Source of the DNA: Nocardia farcinica
GTDB lineage: Bacteria > Actinomycetota > Actinomycetes > Mycobacteriales > Mycobacteriaceae
DNA length: 64,000 nucleotides
Direction of reading: 5' to 3'
Assembly (NCBI RefSeq): GCF_001182745.1
Contig: NZ_LN868939.1
Coordinates: 682,001-746,000, forward strand
The notes under the pieces were generated by a model. The model was not told where the DNA came from, searched no databases, and saw only the letters and a list, made by a program, of their open reading frames with translations. The position numbers were made by a program, and so were the translations under genes. Below, one piece after another: positions 9,946 to 24,298 of this stretch (position 1 is the stretch's first letter; each line of letters begins with the position of its first letter).

Positions 9946-10937
9946 CGGCGGCTTCCTTCCGAGGTGTCGAGGCCGGACTCGGCGTCGTCGGCGAACTGCT
10001 CGGCCTCGCGGCCGGTGAGGGTGAGGAACACGTCGTCGAGCGAGGGCCTGCGCAGCCCGACGTCGTGTATCTGCACGTCGCCCGCGGTGAGCAGCCCGAT
10101 CGCGTCGACCAAGGCCTGCGAACCGTTGCTCACCGGGACCGTGATGCGGCGCAATCCGGGCTCGAGGTGGATGTCGCCGTCGGCGAGCGGTTTCAGGACC
10201 TGCTCGGCGACGGCGAGCTTGTCGGCGGTCTCGACGGTGAGTTCGATGCGGTCGCCGCCGACCAGGGTCTTGAGCTCGTCGGCGGTGCCGCGGGCGATGA
10301 CCTTGCCGTGGTCGATCACCGCGATCGCGTCGGCGAGCCGGTCGGCCTCCTCCATGTACTGCGTGGTGAGCAGCAACGTGGTGCCGCCCGCCACGAGCTC
10401 GGAGATGACATCCCACAGGTCGAGCCGGGCGCGCGGGTCGAGGCCGGTGGTCGGCTCGTCGAGGAACAGCACCGGCGGATTGGCCACCAGCGCGCCGGCC
10501 AGGTCGAGCCTGCGCCGCATACCGCCGGAGTAGCCGCGGACCGGGCGGTCGGCGGCGTCGGTGAGCCGGAAGCGCTCGAGCAGTTCGCGGGCGCGTTCCT
10601 TACTGCGCTTGACACCCATGTGGTACAGGCGTCCCACCATCTCCAGGTTCTCGAAACCGGTGAGGTATTCGTCCACGGCCGCGTACTGCCCGGAGGCGCC
10701 GATCCGCGAACGCAGGGCCTGCGGCCTGCGCAGGACATCGATGCCTGCGACGGTGGCGCGGCCCTCGTCGGGAACCAACAGCGTGGTGAGGACACGGACG
10801 GTCGTGGTCTTGCCCGCCCCGTTGGGGCCGAGCAGGGCGGTGACGGTGCCCTCGGGCACCGTGAGGTCGAGGCCGTCGAGGGCGACCAGCTTGCCGTAGC
10901 GCTTGACCAGACCCTCGGCGACTATTGCGTCGGGCAT
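9942..10937 (-). CDS. ABC transporter ATP-binding protein, DrrA-like
   Basis: Cytosolic ATPase of 331 aa that powers the adjacent permease. Walker A GPNGAGKTT is at 37-45, signature YSGGM at 136-140, Walker B VLFLDEP at 156-162, followed by a switch region and a C-terminal extension ending in RRPSLDDVFLTLTG, the tail seen in daunorubicin-resistance DrrA proteins. AGGAGA lies just before the chosen ATG, although the frame stays open for another 370 bp upstream. Together with the permease it forms a two-gene drug, lipid or metabolite export operon. Confidence 0.94.
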   Translation of the reverse strand: MPDAIVAEGLVKRYGKLVALDGLDLTVPEGTVTALLGPNGAGKTTTVRVLTTLLVPDEGRATVAGIDVLRRPQALRSRIGASGQYAAVDEYLTGFENLEMVGRLYHMGVKRSKERARELLERFRLTDAADRPVRGYSGGMRRRLDLAGALVANPPVLFLDEPTTGLDPRARLDLWDVISELVAGGTTLLLTTQYMEEADRLADAIAVIDHGKVIARGTADELKTLVGGDRIELTVETADKLAVAEQVLKPLADGDIHLEPGLRRITVPVSNGSQALVDAIGLLTAGDVQIHDVGLRRPSLDDVFLTLTGREAEQFADDAESGLDTSEGSRR

Positions 10938-11475
10938 TCTTCTCCTGACGTCGAACGGGAACTCGAGTTCGGATACGGGCCGGCGCGCCGGACTGCGCAC
11001 CGACATGTCGCCGGGATTCGGACGGCGCCCCTGTCGCCTGGCCAGTATCGGCCGTGCCGGGCGCGGTCGCAGCTCGTTTTCGCACGCCGCGCCGTACGCG
11101 CCGCCGGTCGCCTCCCGCTCGTCACGCGGGCATCCTCGCACCGGGGTGTGACACATTTCGCAGTCCGGGACCGGGGCGTAACCGGCCGAATGCCGGGACC
11201 GCGGGCGGCGCGCCGAGCCGCCGTCCCAGGCCGCGGCCGGGCTCGATCCCGCGCAGGTAAGCCAAACCGAAAAACTCGCCGAAATTCGCGGCGCCGCTGC
11301 ACGCACAATCGCGTCTTATCGCGTAGGATCGTTCACGTCGGCCCCTCCCCCCCGGGCCGACCTTACGCGGGCCTCGGCTAACTCCCCCCCTTCGCCGAGG
11401 CCCGCTCCATGTCCAGGGTCGGTCCGGCCCATCCGAGGTCGGCCCGCATCGACATTCGCGGACCGACCCGGGGCC
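10938..11475. other. Intergenic region without a clear gene
   Basis: 538 bp between the exporter operon (start on the left) and the acyl-CoA dehydrogenase-like gene (start far right, end here). It should hold the promoter of the exporter near its left side. Its right third carries two strong inverted repeats described separately. Open frames in it have no ribosome site or coding-like composition. Confidence 0.6.
11337..11405. terminator. Two adjacent stem-loops
   Basis: Stem 1 pairs 11337-11344 with 11354-11361 (8 bp, GTCGGCCC arm, C-rich loop). Stem 2 pairs 11367-11378 with 11394-11405 (12 perfect bp, GCGGGCCTCGGC arm, 15-base loop rich in C). They stand just after the end of the minus-strand gene to the right and may stop its transcription, although no T-run follows. 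A TAGGAT hexamer at 11324-11329 lies 8 bp before stem 1 on the plus strand, so a small structured RNA is an alternative. Confidence 0.5.
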
Positions 11476-12393
11476 TCACTCCCCCGGCTCTCCCACCGCT
11501 CGCCAGGCGGTTGCCAGCCGCTGCGCCCTGACCCGTCCGGCGACCGAGAGCAGCGGGCGGTCGCGCTCCCAGCGCGACCGGGTCGACTCGTCGACCGCAT
11601 CCCACCGCGGCGCGAGTTCGCCGAGCAGGCGCTCGAATTCGTCGAGCACACCACCGAGCGCCACATGCACCCCGGGCGAGTCCGGCCGCGCCGCGCCGAG
11701 CCCACGCAACGCCGCCACGGTCGCCAGCAGGCGCTGCCGGACCGGCGGCGGCCACCCCGCCTCCCGCGCGACCCGCACCAACCAGCCCGCGGCCGCGGCG
11801 ATCACGTGGATGTCCTCCACCGTCCGGAACGGCTTGAGCACGTCGGCGTACCCGTCCCCGGGCAGCGCGGTCGCCGGGGTGTCGGTGAATGTCACGGTGG
11901 CGTGCGGGATTTCGGGAGCGAAGGCGAGCGCGGGCCGATCGGTGACGTGCACGCCCGGCGCCGTCGCGTCCACGAGCATCGCGCGCAGCCGATTGCGTCC
12001 GTCCGCCCCGGCGCCCACGCTCGCGATCACCACCAGCCTGCCGGCCAGGCTGCCCAGGGTGGCGAAGGTCTTCGTACCGCTCACCGACCATCCGTCGGCC
12101 CGCTCGGTCGCGGTGGTGCGGATCGCCGCGGGATGCCCGCCGCCCGCCTCGGTCGCGGCCAGCGCGAGCGGCCGGTCGCGCGGCAGTTCCGGCAGCAGCG
12201 CGGCCACCGCGGCCTGATAGCCGGACAGGAAGGCGTAGCCGAGCCGGTCGGCGGCGAACCCGCCCGCGACGGCCACGTCCACCGTGTCGGTGAAGCGGCG
12301 CGCCACGTCCCGATGACGCTCCCACGCCTCGGTCACGGACCCGAGCGGTCCGCCCGGCTCCTCGGTCAGCAGATGGTCGAACACTGTGTCCAC
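11476..12393 (-). CDS. Acyl-CoA dehydrogenase-like protein
   Basis: Protein of 305 aa with the middle beta-domain layout of acyl-CoA dehydrogenases: GWSVSGTKTFATLGSLAGRLVVIASV, then GVHVTDRPALAF, then a C-terminal helical region. It is shorter than typical members (about 380 aa) and lacks a clear N-terminal helical domain and the usual catalytic Glu context, so an atypical or flavin-binding but inactive protein is possible. The start is a GTG at 12393, with a second GTG 9 bp later. It stands alone on its strand, upstream of the tRNA genes. Confidence 0.75.
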   Translation of the reverse strand: MDTVFDHLLTEEPGGPLGSVTEAWERHRDVARRFTDTVDVAVAGGFAADRLGYAFLSGYQAAVAALLPELPRDRPLALAATEAGGGHPAAIRTTATERADGWSVSGTKTFATLGSLAGRLVVIASVGAGADGRNRLRAMLVDATAPGVHVTDRPALAFAPEIPHATVTFTDTPATALPGDGYADVLKPFRTVEDIHVIAAAAGWLVRVAREAGWPPPVRQRLLATVAALRGLGAARPDSPGVHVALGGVLDEFERLLGELAPRWDAVDESTRSRWERDRPLLSVAGRVRAQRLATAWRAVGEPGE

Positions 12394-12516
12394 CTCTGCA
12401 CGCTAACCCGGCCGCGCCCGCGGCGGTCACCGCACCGAATCGCCGCTACCCGCGTCCGGAACGACGACAGGGCCCGAACCTCGGCCGACAGGTCGGCGGC
12501 GGGTTCGAGCCCTGTG

Positions 12517-12592
12517 TGGTGGAGCCTAGGGGAATCGAACCCCTAACCCCTGCCTTGCAAAGGCAGTGCTCTGCCAATTGAGCTAAGGCCCC
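12517..12592 (-). tRNA. tRNA-Ala (anticodon TGC)
   Basis: Reading the minus strand, 5' GGGGCCT pairs with 3' AGGCTCC, the D arm reads AGCTCAATTGGCAGAGCA, the anticodon stem-loop TGCCT-TTGCAAG has anticodon TGC, and the T arm carries GGTTCGATTCC. The 3' CCA is encoded (12517-12519). Its neighbour is tRNA-Ile, as in mycobacteria (ileT-alaT). Confidence 0.97.
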
Positions 12593-12605
12593 GAGATCTG
12601 GGAAA

Positions 12606-12713
12606 TCAGCGGGTGGTGACCTCGTGCCAGAGATCGGCCTCGTCACGCTTGCGCAGCTTGGTGATTCCGATGAGAACCGCGAGCACGACACCAACCGTGA
12701 GAAGAATCTTCAT
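12606..12713 (-). CDS. DLW-39 family small protein
   Basis: Very short gene of 35 aa between the two tRNA genes. It has one hydrophobic helix (MKILLTVGVVLAVLIGI), a basic stretch TKLRKRDE and the family-naming DLW motif (EADLWHEV). DLW-39 proteins are found across actinobacteria next to these tRNAs; their role is unknown, and a small membrane protein is likely. It uses ATG and ends 14 bp before tRNA-Ala. Confidence 0.85.
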   Translation of the reverse strand: MKILLTVGVVLAVLIGITKLRKRDEADLWHEVTTR

Positions 12714-12745
12714 GGTTCCCACCCTACTGTGGTGATGATCGGGAG

Positions 12746-12819
12746 TGGGCCTAGGAGGACTTGAACCTCCGACCTCTTCGTTATCAGCGAAGCGCTCTAA
12801 CCGCCTGAGCTATAGGCCC
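12746..12819 (-). tRNA. tRNA-Ile (anticodon GAT)
   Basis: On the minus strand the acceptor GGGCCTA pairs with TAGGCCC, the anticodon stem CTTCG/CGAAG encloses CTGATAA with anticodon GAT, and the T arm reads GGAGGTTCAAGTCCTCC. The 3' CCA is not encoded. It precedes tRNA-Ala in the same transcript direction, downstream of the gyrase and DUF3566 genes. Confidence 0.97.
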
Positions 12820-13000
12820 GTGTGGGTCTCGCACCGTTCGGGCGAACCGAGGACAAAGGTTACCCGACGCGACCGGAAACGACCAAAACGGCTGGTCACG
12901 GCCCCGACAGCCGGACGGAGCCCACAACCGCCGACGGCCGGCACCGGCCCTCGCGGGCGGTACCGGCCGTCGCCGAGATCCGGCTGGTCCGGGTGGCCGG

Positions 13001-14146
13001 CTAGTCCGGGTCGGCCAGGGTCACCTGGATGCCGCCGACCAGGTCGCAGCACTGGTTGTAGATGAACGTGCCGACGGTGCCGAGCGCGGTGAACAGCACG
13101 ACGTTGATCAGACCGATCACGCCCGCGTAGCCGAACACCGTGCCGGCATCGATCAACCCCGCCGAACCGCTGTCCTGCGACACCATGTCGGTGAAGGTGT
13201 TGTTCAGCCGCTCCCACACGCCCATGCCCTCGAGCACGATGTAGAGCAGGCCGACCGCCAACATCCACACGAAGAACAGCGCCACGCTGATCACCAGCGA
13301 GATCTTCAGCGTCGACCAGGGGTCGATGCGGCGGATCTGGACGGTGGCCCGCAGCGGCTCGCCGCCCGCCACGGCGGCGGCCACCGCGACCGGCACCGCG
13401 GGCGAAACCGCCTGCTGCGCGCCGGTATTGCTCGTCTTGTCCGAGGGCGGCAGCGGATGCCGGATCTCGGACAGGTCGGGCATGTCCTTGATCAGCTCGG
13501 GCCGGGCGATGCTGCGGGTCGGACCGTCGATGCCGACCGACTTCACCATCGCGGCCTCCTTGCGCGCCGCCTTGGCCGCCAAGTCGGCGGTGGTGCGCGC
13601 GTTGGAGACGCCGCCGTTGAGGCCGACGCCCCCGCCCGAGGGCGGCCGTCCCGCCACCGGGGACTGGCCGGGCCGGTACAGGTTGGACTGCGGCTCCCGC
13701 TGCGGCAGCTGCGACCAGCCCTCCTGGTAGCGATCCTGCCCCTGCGCCTGGCCGCCCTGTTGGCCCTGTGGCTGAACGCTCTGTTGGCCCTGCGGCTGAC
13801 CGCCCTGCTGCTGACCGTTCTGCGGACCGCCCTGACCACCCTGCGGCTGACCGCCGGGTGCGGTGTCGGCGCCCGGCTCCTGACCACCCTGCGGCTCGCC
13901 CGCGGCACCGCCCATCCGCACGGTCTCCTGGTCGGACGGGCTGCCGGGCTGCTCCGCACCGGGCGCGAAATCGCCCTGCCGCTGCGGGTTTTCGGGCGAC
14001 TGCCCGCCCGGCCTGCCCCCGCCCTGCGGTCCGGATTCGGCCGAGCCGGGCCGGGGCACCGGCCGCGGCGGAATCGGGGACGGTGCGATCCGCTCGGTCA
14101 CACCGTTGGTCTGGTGCCCGTCATTCGGCTGATTCGGAGTGGTCAA
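13001..14146 (-). CDS. DUF3566 transmembrane protein (Rv0007 type)
   Basis: Protein of 381 aa with a disordered N-terminal half very rich in Gln, Gly and Pro (QGQQ- and QPQGGQ-type repeats, about residues 70-150). A C-terminal DUF3566 domain begins at [17 protein letters not shown] and has two membrane helices (about 283-309 and 335-360). It always follows gyrA in mycolata and may be cotranscribed; the function is unknown. The start is a TTG preceded by AAGGA; the ribosome site and the distance to gyrA (41 bp) support it. Confidence 0.88.
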   Translation of the reverse strand: MTTPNQPNDGHQTNGVTERIAPSPIPPRPVPRPGSAESGPQGGGRPGGQSPENPQRQGDFAPGAEQPGSPSDQETVRMGGAAGEPQGGQEPGADTAPGGQPQGGQGGPQNGQQQGGQPQGQQSVQPQGQQGGQAQGQDRYQEGWSQLPQREPQSNLYRPGQSPVAGRPPSGGGVGLNGGVSNARTTADLAAKAARKEAAMVKSVGIDGPTRSIARPELIKDMPDLSEIRHPLPPSDKTSNTGAQQAVSPAVPVAVAAAVAGGEPLRATVQIRRIDPWSTLKISLVISVALFFVWMLAVGLLYIVLEGMGVWERLNNTFTDMVSQDSGSAGLIDAGTVFGYAGVIGLINVVLFTALGTVGTFIYNQCCDLVGGIQVTLADPD

Positions 14147-14187
14147 TGGGAATCCTTAGATCCGTTCGTTGCCGCCGCTGTGGAGGG

Positions 14188-16698
<2,511 letters not shown>

Positions 16699-16769
16699 GA
16701 GGTCTCCTTGTACGGGCTGACGTGCGAGAACGGCCGAGCGCCCGCGAGTCGCGCGGGCGCGTCAGGCGG

Positions 16770-18935
<2,166 letters not shown>

Positions 18936-19063
18936 CTAGTTACCTCTCCATCCTACTGGTAGGCCCGAACCAGAATGCACCTCCGACACCCCTGACAGGT
19001 CCGTGAGTGCGAGAAATCGATCACCGGCGGGTCCGCTCCGCCTCCCGGCCGTTTCCGGCACTC

Positions 19064-20008
19064 TCAGCTGGGCTCAGACTGCCCCGGCCGAGCAGTGCCG
19101 GTGCCGGCTCGCGCGGTGATCGCCTCGATGTAGTCGGCGGTGCGCCCGGCCACCTCGTCCGGATGGGAGAGCGGCGACCAGTGCCGCGCCCGGATCTCGG
19201 TGCGGGTGAGGTCGCGCACCCAGCGCTCGGCCTCCTCGTGCACCACCGGACGCACCGCACGGTCACCGGTGGCGATGAGCACCTGCACCGGCACCTCCAC
19301 CGGGCGCGGACGCGGGTGACGCAGGCGCGCACGGATATTCGCGCGGTAGAGCTTGAGGTTGTTGATCATGTCGGCGGGCAGCGTCGGCGCGGCGGGCACC
19401 GCGGCCGCGTCGAGACCGTCGAAGAAGGCCAGGAAACGCGGCCAGCGGCGCGACAGCAGCCGCATGACCGGGACCGGCAGCCCCGGGATCTGGAAGGCGA
19501 CCGTGTAGGCCGACGCCACGCCCTGCTCCAAGGCCCCGCGCAGCCGCCGCGCGGAGACCGGCCCGCGCAGGTAGGCGCCGAGGAAGTCCAGGTTCGGCCC
19601 GGACAGCGAGGTGAACGAGGCGATCCGCTCGGCCGCGCCGGGCGTGCTCACCACCTCCCAGCCGATCACCGAACCCCAGTCGTGACCGAGGATGTGCACG
19701 CGCTCGCCCGGGACCACCGCGTCCAGGACGGCCCGGACATCGGCGGCCAGTTCCTCGATCCGGTACGCGGCGACCTCGGCCGGCACCGTGCTCGCGCCGG
19801 CGCCGCGATTGTCGAAGGCGATCACGCGGAAACGGCCGGCGAGCCGCGCGGCGACCTCGTTCCAGAGCAGGTGCGTGTCGGGCCAGCCGTGGATCAGCAG
19901 GAGCGGCGGCGCGGCGGGATCACCGCACTGGAAGACGGCGAGCTCGATATCGCCGCGGCGGACGACGGTGCCCGAGGCGAACGGGCTCTCGGCGCGGGTT
20001 GCGGTCAT
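19064..20008 (-). CDS. Alpha/beta hydrolase, epoxide-hydrolase-like
   Basis: Hydrolase of 314 aa. The HGWPD oxyanion motif (about 42-46) and the nucleophile elbow GHDWGS with Asp fit epoxide hydrolase or haloalkane dehalogenase relatives; the catalytic His is probably in LSHPDEVAG near the end. The substrate is unknown. I chose the ATG with GCAGGAG upstream; an in-frame GTG 45 bp earlier has no site. The gene lies between the Rv0004-type DUF721 gene and gyrB, which are neighbours in mycobacteria, so it has been inserted into a normally conserved block. Its GC content and codon use look like those of its neighbours. Confidence 0.9.
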   Translation of the reverse strand: MTATRAESPFASGTVVRRGDIELAVFQCGDPAAPPLLLIHGWPDTHLLWNEVAARLAGRFRVIAFDNRGAGASTVPAEVAAYRIEELAADVRAVLDAVVPGERVHILGHDWGSVIGWEVVSTPGAAERIASFTSLSGPNLDFLGAYLRGPVSARRLRGALEQGVASAYTVAFQIPGLPVPVMRLLSRRWPRFLAFFDGLDAAAVPAAPTLPADMINNLKLYRANIRARLRHPRPRPVEVPVQVLIATGDRAVRPVVHEEAERWVRDLTRTEIRARHWSPLSHPDEVAGRTADYIEAITARAGTGTARPGQSEPS

Positions 20009-20068
20009 GGCTGCGGCACTCCTGCTGGTCGGCGACCCCGGCGCGGTCGACACGGCGGCGGGTCGGGC

Positions 20069-20082
20069 GTTCCACGTGAAAC
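20069..20082. promoter_or_regulatory. parS-like site
   Basis: GTTCCACGTGAAAC, one mismatch from the ParB-binding palindrome. It lies in the gap upstream of the hydrolase gene, about 4 kb left of oriC. Confidence 0.55.
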
Positions 20083-20143
20083 TCGGAGCCTCACGAGCGA
20101 GGCGAAAGTTACCGTAACACCAAGTACTAGCTACTTCTACGGG

Positions 20144-20713
20144 TCAGCCGTAGGTATCGCGCGGGCCCCGGCCTTTGATGTGCCGCTCGCCCTTGCGCCA
20201 ACTGGGCGCGGCCGGGCCGGTGATCTTGAGCTGGCGCACCACCCCCTGCCCGACCGCGGCATTGATCTTGGCCAGGATCTGCGGTTGCAGCAGGCGTAGC
20301 TGGGTGGCCCACGCCGTCGACTCGGCGGCGATGCTGAGCACACCGTCCTTCAGGGTGACCGGGGTGGCGTGCGCGGCGATGTCCTCCCCGACCACGCCCG
20401 CCCAGCGCCCGAAGACCGTGCCCTCGGCGACCTTGCCGTCCCAGCCCCGGCTCTTGGCGATGCGAGTGGCCAACTGCGAGAGCAGCTGCGGATCGCGGTC
20501 GTCGGGCCGGGCACCGGACCAGCCGCTGCGGCGCCGACCACCGGCGCGCAGCTTGCGCACCGGGGACGCGCGGCCCTGGCCCACCGACTTCCCGCTCGCC
20601 CGGGCGGCGGCCCTGGCCTCCTCCAGCGCACGGCGAGCCAGGTCGACACCGCGCAACGGCGGTTCCTGGGGTGTTCCCGCCCCACCCGGGGTCTGGTCGG
20701 ATTCCTCGCTCAT
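20144..20713 (-). CDS. DUF721 family protein (Rv0004 type)
   Basis: Protein of 189 aa. A basic, Ala/Arg-rich N-terminal half ([19 protein letters not shown]) is followed by the DUF721 domain, about residues 78-175, with [27 protein letters not shown] and [19 protein letters not shown]721 proteins (DciA-like) are linked to DnaB helicase loading in many bacteria, which fits the position beside recF and the origin; that role is inference here. The start is ATG. It lies downstream of recF with a long gap containing DnaA boxes. Confidence 0.9.
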   Translation of the reverse strand: MSEESDQTPGGAGTPQEPPLRGVDLARRALEEARAAARASGKSVGQGRASPVRKLRAGGRRRSGWSGARPDDRDPQLLSQLATRIAKSRGWDGKVAEGTVFGRWAGVVGEDIAAHATPVTLKDGVLSIAAESTAWATQLRLLQPQILAKINAAVGQGVVRQLKITGPAAPSWRKGERHIKGRGPRDTYG

Positions 20714-21159
20714 CGGCTTCCATTCTCCACCGGCGCCGGTTTGTCCCCAGTTCTACCCGAGTTGTCCCCAGCCCCGCGGGCGTGTCGGGAGTTCCGCGAC
20801 GCGGGTGACGACAGCGCAACCCCGGGTGATCGAACGCCTGTTCGTGGGCCTTTTCCGGGTGCGTTCCGGCCGCAGCGCCCCGACCTGGGCAATCACCGGC
20901 ATCGTCAAGTTGTCCACAGGCCCTGTGGATGACCTGATGACGGCACGATCACAGTTCGGACGCGAGCAAACGCCGTGCCGGGCGAGCGCACCGGCCATCC
21001 TCCCCGTCCGCAGTCGCATTACCACGGGAAAACCGGGTGAGTGATCACCGTTCCAGACAACTGCGCAGGTCACGACGGGGAACCGAGCCGATTCCCAGCT
21101 ATCGATGTCGAACCTGTGGATAACTATGACGATTCTGTGTACAGCCGGAACCGAGCTGG
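20714..21159. other. Intergenic region with DnaA-box-like sites between recF and DUF721 gene
   Basis: 446 bp without a gene. It carries TTGTCCACA (20910-20918, perfect) and TGTGGATGA (20924-20932) facing each other, and TGTGGATAA (21115-21123), a perfect reverse complement of TTATCCACA, 37 bp from the recF stop. Promoter elements for the DUF721 gene are likely here but not clear. Confidence 0.6.
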
Positions 21160-22326
21160 TCAGCCGGTGGCGATGTGCGAGGTGCGGTGGCCGGCCTCGC
21201 CCGCGGTCGCCACCCTGATCGGCGTCGCGGACAGCTCCGCGGGCACGTCCTCCGGGACCGCCGCGGTGATCAACACCTGTTCGGCGTCGGCCGCCACGGC
21301 GGCCAGGGCGGTGCGCCGGCGCCGATCGAGTTCGGCGAACACGTCGTCGAGCAGCAGTACCGGTTCGGCCGAGGTGCTGCGCAACAGATCGAAGGAGGCC
21401 AAGCGCAGCGCCAGGGCGAACGACCACGACTCGCCGTGGCTGGCGAACCCCTTGGCGGGGGTGTCGCCGAGCATCAACTCCAGCTCGTCGCGGTGCGGGC
21501 CGACCAGGCAGACGCCCCGCTCGAGCTCCTTGCGCCGGGCCGCCGCCAGTTCCCGCAGGATGATCTCCTCGAGCGCCGCGGCGTCGTCGTCGCGCGGCGC
21601 GCGCGCCGGGTCGAGCAATTCGCCGGGCAGGTACGCGCTGCGATAGCCGATGGCGGCCGGTCGCGATTCCGGGGCCAGTGACCGGTAGGCCTCGGCCAGG
21701 TACGGGAACAGATCGTGGACCAGGCGCAGCCGTTGCGCCACCAGCACGGCGGCGTGACCGGCCAGATGCCCGTCCCAGACATCGAGGGTGCTCAGATCGG
21801 CGGTCGAGCGGGCATGGCGGCCCGCGGTTTTCAACAGGGCCGAGCGTTGCCGCAGCACCCGGTCGTAGTCCGCGCGTACACCGGCCAGCCTGGGGAGCCG
21901 GGCTGTGCACAACTCGTCGAGAAACCGGCGCCGCTCGCCCGGATCACCCCGCACGAGCGCCAGATCCTCCGGCGCGAACAACACGGTCTGCAATATCCCC
22001 AGGACTTCCCGGGTCCGGCGCACCGGGGAGCGGTTGATCTGCGCGCGATTGGCCGAACCCTGGTTCAGCTCCACATCGATGCGCAGTTCCCGGCCCGCGT
22101 TGACCACGTTCGCCCCCACCCGGGCGCGCTGGGCGCCGGAACGGATCAGCGGTGCGTCCGCCGACACCCGGTGCGATCCCAGGGTCGCCAGATACCCGAC
22201 GGCCTCGAGCAGATTCGTCTTGCCGTTGCCGTTCGCCCCCAGGAACACCGTGCGTCCTGTGGACAACTCCAGCTCGACGTGCTCCCAGGAGCGGAAATCG
22301 CGCAGCGACAGCGCCCGGACGAACAT
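21160..22326 (-). CDS. recF: DNA replication and repair protein RecF
   Basis: ABC-like ATPase of 388 aa that helps load RecA at gaps with RecO and RecR. Walker [10 protein letters not shown] (about 31-39), the RecF-type N-terminus [21 protein letters not shown], the signature region ([15 protein letters not shown]) and Walker [14 protein letters not shown] are all visible. It follows dnaN by 56 bp. Its first 25 codons contain a perfect DnaA box on the opposite strand (22258-22266). Length is normal for actinobacterial RecF. Confidence 0.97.
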   Translation of the reverse strand: MFVRALSLRDFRSWEHVELELSTGRTVFLGANGNGKTNLLEAVGYLATLGSHRVSADAPLIRSGAQRARVGANVVNAGRELRIDVELNQGSANRAQINRSPVRRTREVLGILQTVLFAPEDLALVRGDPGERRRFLDELCTARLPRLAGVRADYDRVLRQRSALLKTAGRHARSTADLSTLDVWDGHLAGHAAVLVAQRLRLVHDLFPYLAEAYRSLAPESRPAAIGYRSAYLPGELLDPARAPRDDDAAALEEIILRELAAARRKELERGVCLVGPHRDELELMLGDTPAKGFASHGESWSFALALRLASFDLLRSTSAEPVLLLDDVFAELDRRRRTALAAVAADAEQVLITAAVPEDVPAELSATPIRVATAGEAGHRTSHIATG

Positions 22327-22382
22327 GCGCTACCGCGCCCCCGTCGACCGACGCGGCGAATTCGGTGCCACCACGCGCGCGA

Positions 22383-23558
22383 TCAGCCCGGCAGCCGCAC
22401 GGGCATCAACAGGTAGGTGTAGTTGCCGGTGAGGGCGGCGAACGCACCGGAATCGAGCGTCTGCGGCTCCTCCTCCGATGCGGGCAGCAGGACCGCGGGC
22501 CTGCTGGGGGTGGTGAAACCGAAGGTGACCCGGTCGGCGTGCAGCGCGGACAGCCCATCTACCAGGTAGCCGGGATTGAACGCGATGGTCAGCGGCTCGC
22601 CGCGGAAATCGGCCTCCAGCCATTCCTCGGCGCGGCCCGCGTCGTCCCCGCCTGCGGAGAGCAGCAGGCCCTCGGTGGAGAACTCCAGCCGCACCTGCGC
22701 GCCGCGCTCGGCGACCAGGGCGACACGCTTGATGGCCTCGGTGAGAGCCGCGACCGCCAGCGTCGCGACCGAGGTGTGTTCCTTGGGGAGCAATTGGCGG
22801 AACTTGGGGAATTCCGCATCGAGCAGCCGCGTGGTGGTGCGGCGGCCGGCGTTGACGATCCCCAGCAGTCCGTCCGAGCCCGCGCCGGTACCCAGCGAGA
22901 GCTGGACGGGGGCGTCGGAGGCGCCGAGCGTCTTGGCCGCCTCGGACAGGGTGCGGGCCGGAATCAGCACCGCGGTCTCGATGTCAGGGCGCGCGGGGGT
23001 CCATTCGATGTGGCGCACGGCGAGGCGGAAACGGTCGGTGGCCGCCAGCACCACCTGCGAGCCCTCGATCTCGACCCGGATACCGGTGAGCATCGGCAGG
23101 GTGTCGTCCCGACCCGCGGCGACGGCGACCTGGCCGACGGCCTCGGCGAAGACATCCACACTCAATTCACCGGTCTGCTGCGGCACCTCGGGCAGCTGGG
23201 GATAATCCTCCACCGGCATGGTCGGCAGCGAGAACTTCGCGCTGCCGCAGGTGATCAACACGCGGGTGCCGTCGACGGAGACGTCGACCGGCTTGTTCGA
23301 CAGCGCCTTGGTGATGTCGGCCAGCAGGCGACCGGACACCAGGACCTCGCCGGGGCCCGCGACCTCGGCGGCGACGCGCATCTGCGCGGAGACCTCGTAA
23401 TCGAATCCCGAGACGGTCAGCCCGTCCTCGTTCGCGACCAGCAGCACCCCGCCGAGCACCGGCACGGGCGGCCGGGACGGCAGGCTGCGTGCGACCCACG
23501 CGACGGACTCGGCGAAATCCTCTCGGGCGACCCGAAACTTCATGCTCGAAAGCTCCAT
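22383..23558 (-). CDS. dnaN: DNA polymerase III subunit beta (sliding clamp)
   Basis: Ring-shaped processivity clamp of 391 aa with three clamp domains; the typical features [47 protein letters not shown] and the C-terminal [12 protein letters not shown] are visible. Two starts are possible: the ATG at 23558 preceded by GGGAGAGGA, used here, and an ATG 15 bp later. oriC lies directly upstream. Confidence 0.97.
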   Translation of the reverse strand: MELSSMKFRVAREDFAESVAWVARSLPSRPPVPVLGGVLLVANEDGLTVSGFDYEVSAQMRVAAEVAGPGEVLVSGRLLADITKALSNKPVDVSVDGTRVLITCGSAKFSLPTMPVEDYPQLPEVPQQTGELSVDVFAEAVGQVAVAAGRDDTLPMLTGIRVEIEGSQVVLAATDRFRLAVRHIEWTPARPDIETAVLIPARTLSEAAKTLGASDAPVQLSLGTGAGSDGLLGIVNAGRRTTTRLLDAEFPKFRQLLPKEHTSVATLAVAALTEAIKRVALVAERGAQVRLEFSTEGLLLSAGGDDAGRAEEWLEADFRGEPLTIAFNPGYLVDGLSALHADRVTFGFTTPSRPAVLLPASEEEPQTLDSGAFAALTGNYTYLLMPVRLPG

Positions 23559-23893
23559 CGCCCGATCTGTCCTCTCCCGGTTGGCGTGTTCGACGTCGGT
23601 AGGCGGTTCTCGACCGTGTGGTTGTCGCCCCCGTGGGTAGCCCGTGGACGGGTACCGCTGCCGGGGTCCGCGGCGCCCTCGCAGTCTCGCAAGGGTGACC
23701 GACATAAAACCGTACCCCGCCCGCGCCGGAGGAACCTAGCCCGGCCCGTCGCCCGGGCGTGTGCCGTACGGAGGGCCCGCCGAGAGTTCGGCCGGAGTTC
23801 CACACCTCCGCTCCCTGCCCTGTGACGGCCTCCCTCGTCGGCCGAGCCGCCGCACCCGAGTTTCCACACAGCCTTTTTTCAAGAGAGATCTCC

Positions 23894-23941
23894 TAGAAGA
23901 AGAACCGAAGTAGTAGTAGGCGCTGTGGATTCTGTGGAATC
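23894..23941 (+). promoter_or_regulatory. Probable DnaA-trio unwinding element with adjacent DnaA boxes
   Basis: Triplets TAG-AAG-AAG at 23894-23902 and AAG-TAG-TAG-TAG at 23908-23919, then GCGC, then two abutting DnaA boxes TGTGGATTC (23924-23932) and TGTGGAATC (23933-23941). This order (trio array, GC cluster, boxes) matches the basal unwinding element described in Bacillus subtilis, where DnaA extends from boxes onto single-stranded TAG/AAG triplets. AT-rich DNA with a T6 run (23874-23879) lies on the trio side. Confidence 0.7.
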
Positions 23942-24123
23942 GGCCCATCTGCGCAGGTCAGCAGGCGTGGTGTGGTGGGGATGGACATCGGGTGACCGGT
24001 GGATGAACGGGGGACGTCTGTGGAGACTCCGAAGTTGTCCCACATCCATCCACCGTTCGTCCTCGAGTTGTTCCACCGGATTCACCCACTTGTCCACCCG
24101 TGTGCACCGAACCGTGGAAAAGC

Positions 24124-24169
24124 GGTGGATTCCTCGAGGACTCCACACGAAGTCCTCGAGGAATCCACA
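24124..24169. repeat. oriC 46-bp palindrome module, copy 1
   Basis: A 24-bp element (GGTGGATTCCTCGAGG then ACTCCACA), a 5-bp spacer (cgaag) and a 17-bp element TCCTCGAGGAATCCACA. The two CCTCGAGG cores (24132-24139 and 24154-24161) are 22 bp apart, about two helical turns, and the outer ends read as DnaA-box variants. An identical module except for the spacer lies 175 bp to the right. Confidence 0.9.
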
Positions 24170-24298
24170 GGCATGCACAGCGCTGTTGCCTGGTCAGTGC
24201 CTGTGGGTGAATCGGGGTGTGGAAGCTGTGGACAACCCCCTGTGCACGGTGCCGCGATCGTCCGGCGGCGAGCCTGTGTACGAATCGGTGGACAAACC

